Assembly (NCBI GenBank): GCA_013042765.1
Contig: JABDPP010000377.1
Coordinates: 1 to 5,664, forward strand
Reading direction: 5' to 3'
Length of the DNA: 5,664 nucleotides
Source: Litoreibacter sp.
Lineage (GTDB): Bacteria; Pseudomonadota; Alphaproteobacteria; Rhodobacterales; Rhodobacteraceae
Shown: one piece after another, positions 5,593-5,664 of the stretch
Layout: each line of letters opens with the position of its first letter
How positions within the stretch are numbered: the stretch's first letter is position 1
Notes under the pieces: model-generated
Seen by the model: only the letters and a program-made list of their open reading frames with translations
The model's database searches: none
Told to the model about the DNA's origin: nothing
Position numbers and translations under genes: made by a program

Positions 5593-5664
5593 TTAGCCGC
5601 CCCAGATGTAGACAGCGGCAAAAAGGAACAGCCAGACCACGTCCACGAAGTGCCAGTACCAGGC
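5593..5664 (-). CDS. ctaE: Cytochrome c oxidase subunit III, 3' end only
   Basis: The last 23 codons and the TAA stop are present; the rest lies beyond the right edge. The translated tail AWYWHFVDVVWLFLF followed by AAVYIWGG is the highly conserved end of the last transmembrane helix of COX3 in aa3-type oxidases, where HFVDVVW is close to invariant. Subunit III belongs to the inner-membrane oxidase that reduces oxygen with electrons from cytochrome c, and it stabilises the catalytic core. SURF1 following directly fits a cytochrome oxidase gene cluster. Completeness of the N-terminal part cannot be judged. The family identity is very secure despite the short fragment. Confidence 0.93.
   Translation of the reverse strand, partial: AWYWHFVDVVWLFLFAAVYIWGG

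Overview
This is a GC-rich stretch of bacterial chromosome. It most resembles an aerobic alphaproteobacterium, probably of the Rhodobacterales/Paracoccus type. That placement is inferred from an aa3-type cytochrome c oxidase subunit III gene followed by SURF1, thrC and an M16B peptidase close to the mitochondrial processing peptidase. All seven recognisable genes lie on the minus strand, so transcription runs from the right edge to the left. Two genes are cut by the window edges: ctaE on the right (only its 3' end) and an FAD-linked oxidase on the left (only its 5' part).

In transcription order: the last 23 codons of ctaE (5593-5664); a 107-bp spacer with hairpin-forming sequences and no gene; SURF1 (4811-5485); 14 bp; threonine synthase thrC (3408-4796); an M16 zinc peptidase (2149-3411) starting at a TTG that overlaps the thrC stop by 2 nt; a RimJ/RimL-like GNAT acetyltransferase (1565-2149) starting in a TGATG overlap with the peptidase stop; a 57-bp spacer with a strong ribosome binding site and a possible promoter; an exported metallo-beta-lactamase-fold protein (683-1507); a 39-bp spacer; and the N-terminal 214 codons of a GlcD/D2HGDH-like FAD oxidase (1-643). 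There is no gene-free stretch longer than about 110 bp, and I see no RNA gene, mobile element, CRISPR array or integration site.

SURF1-thrC-M16-GNAT is packed tightly enough to be one translationally coupled transcript, perhaps extended from the cytochrome oxidase genes. ctaE and SURF1 share a job: SURF1 helps put heme a into the oxidase. ThrC makes threonine. The peptidase and acetyltransferase probably act on proteins or peptides, but their substrates cannot be read from the sequence. The MBL-fold protein and the FAD oxidase may form a second transcription unit.

This looks like an ordinary core-genome region. I found no convincing undescribed system. The points worth a second look are a metal-site substitution in the MBL protein, overlapping hairpins between ctaE and SURF1, and two start-codon questions.
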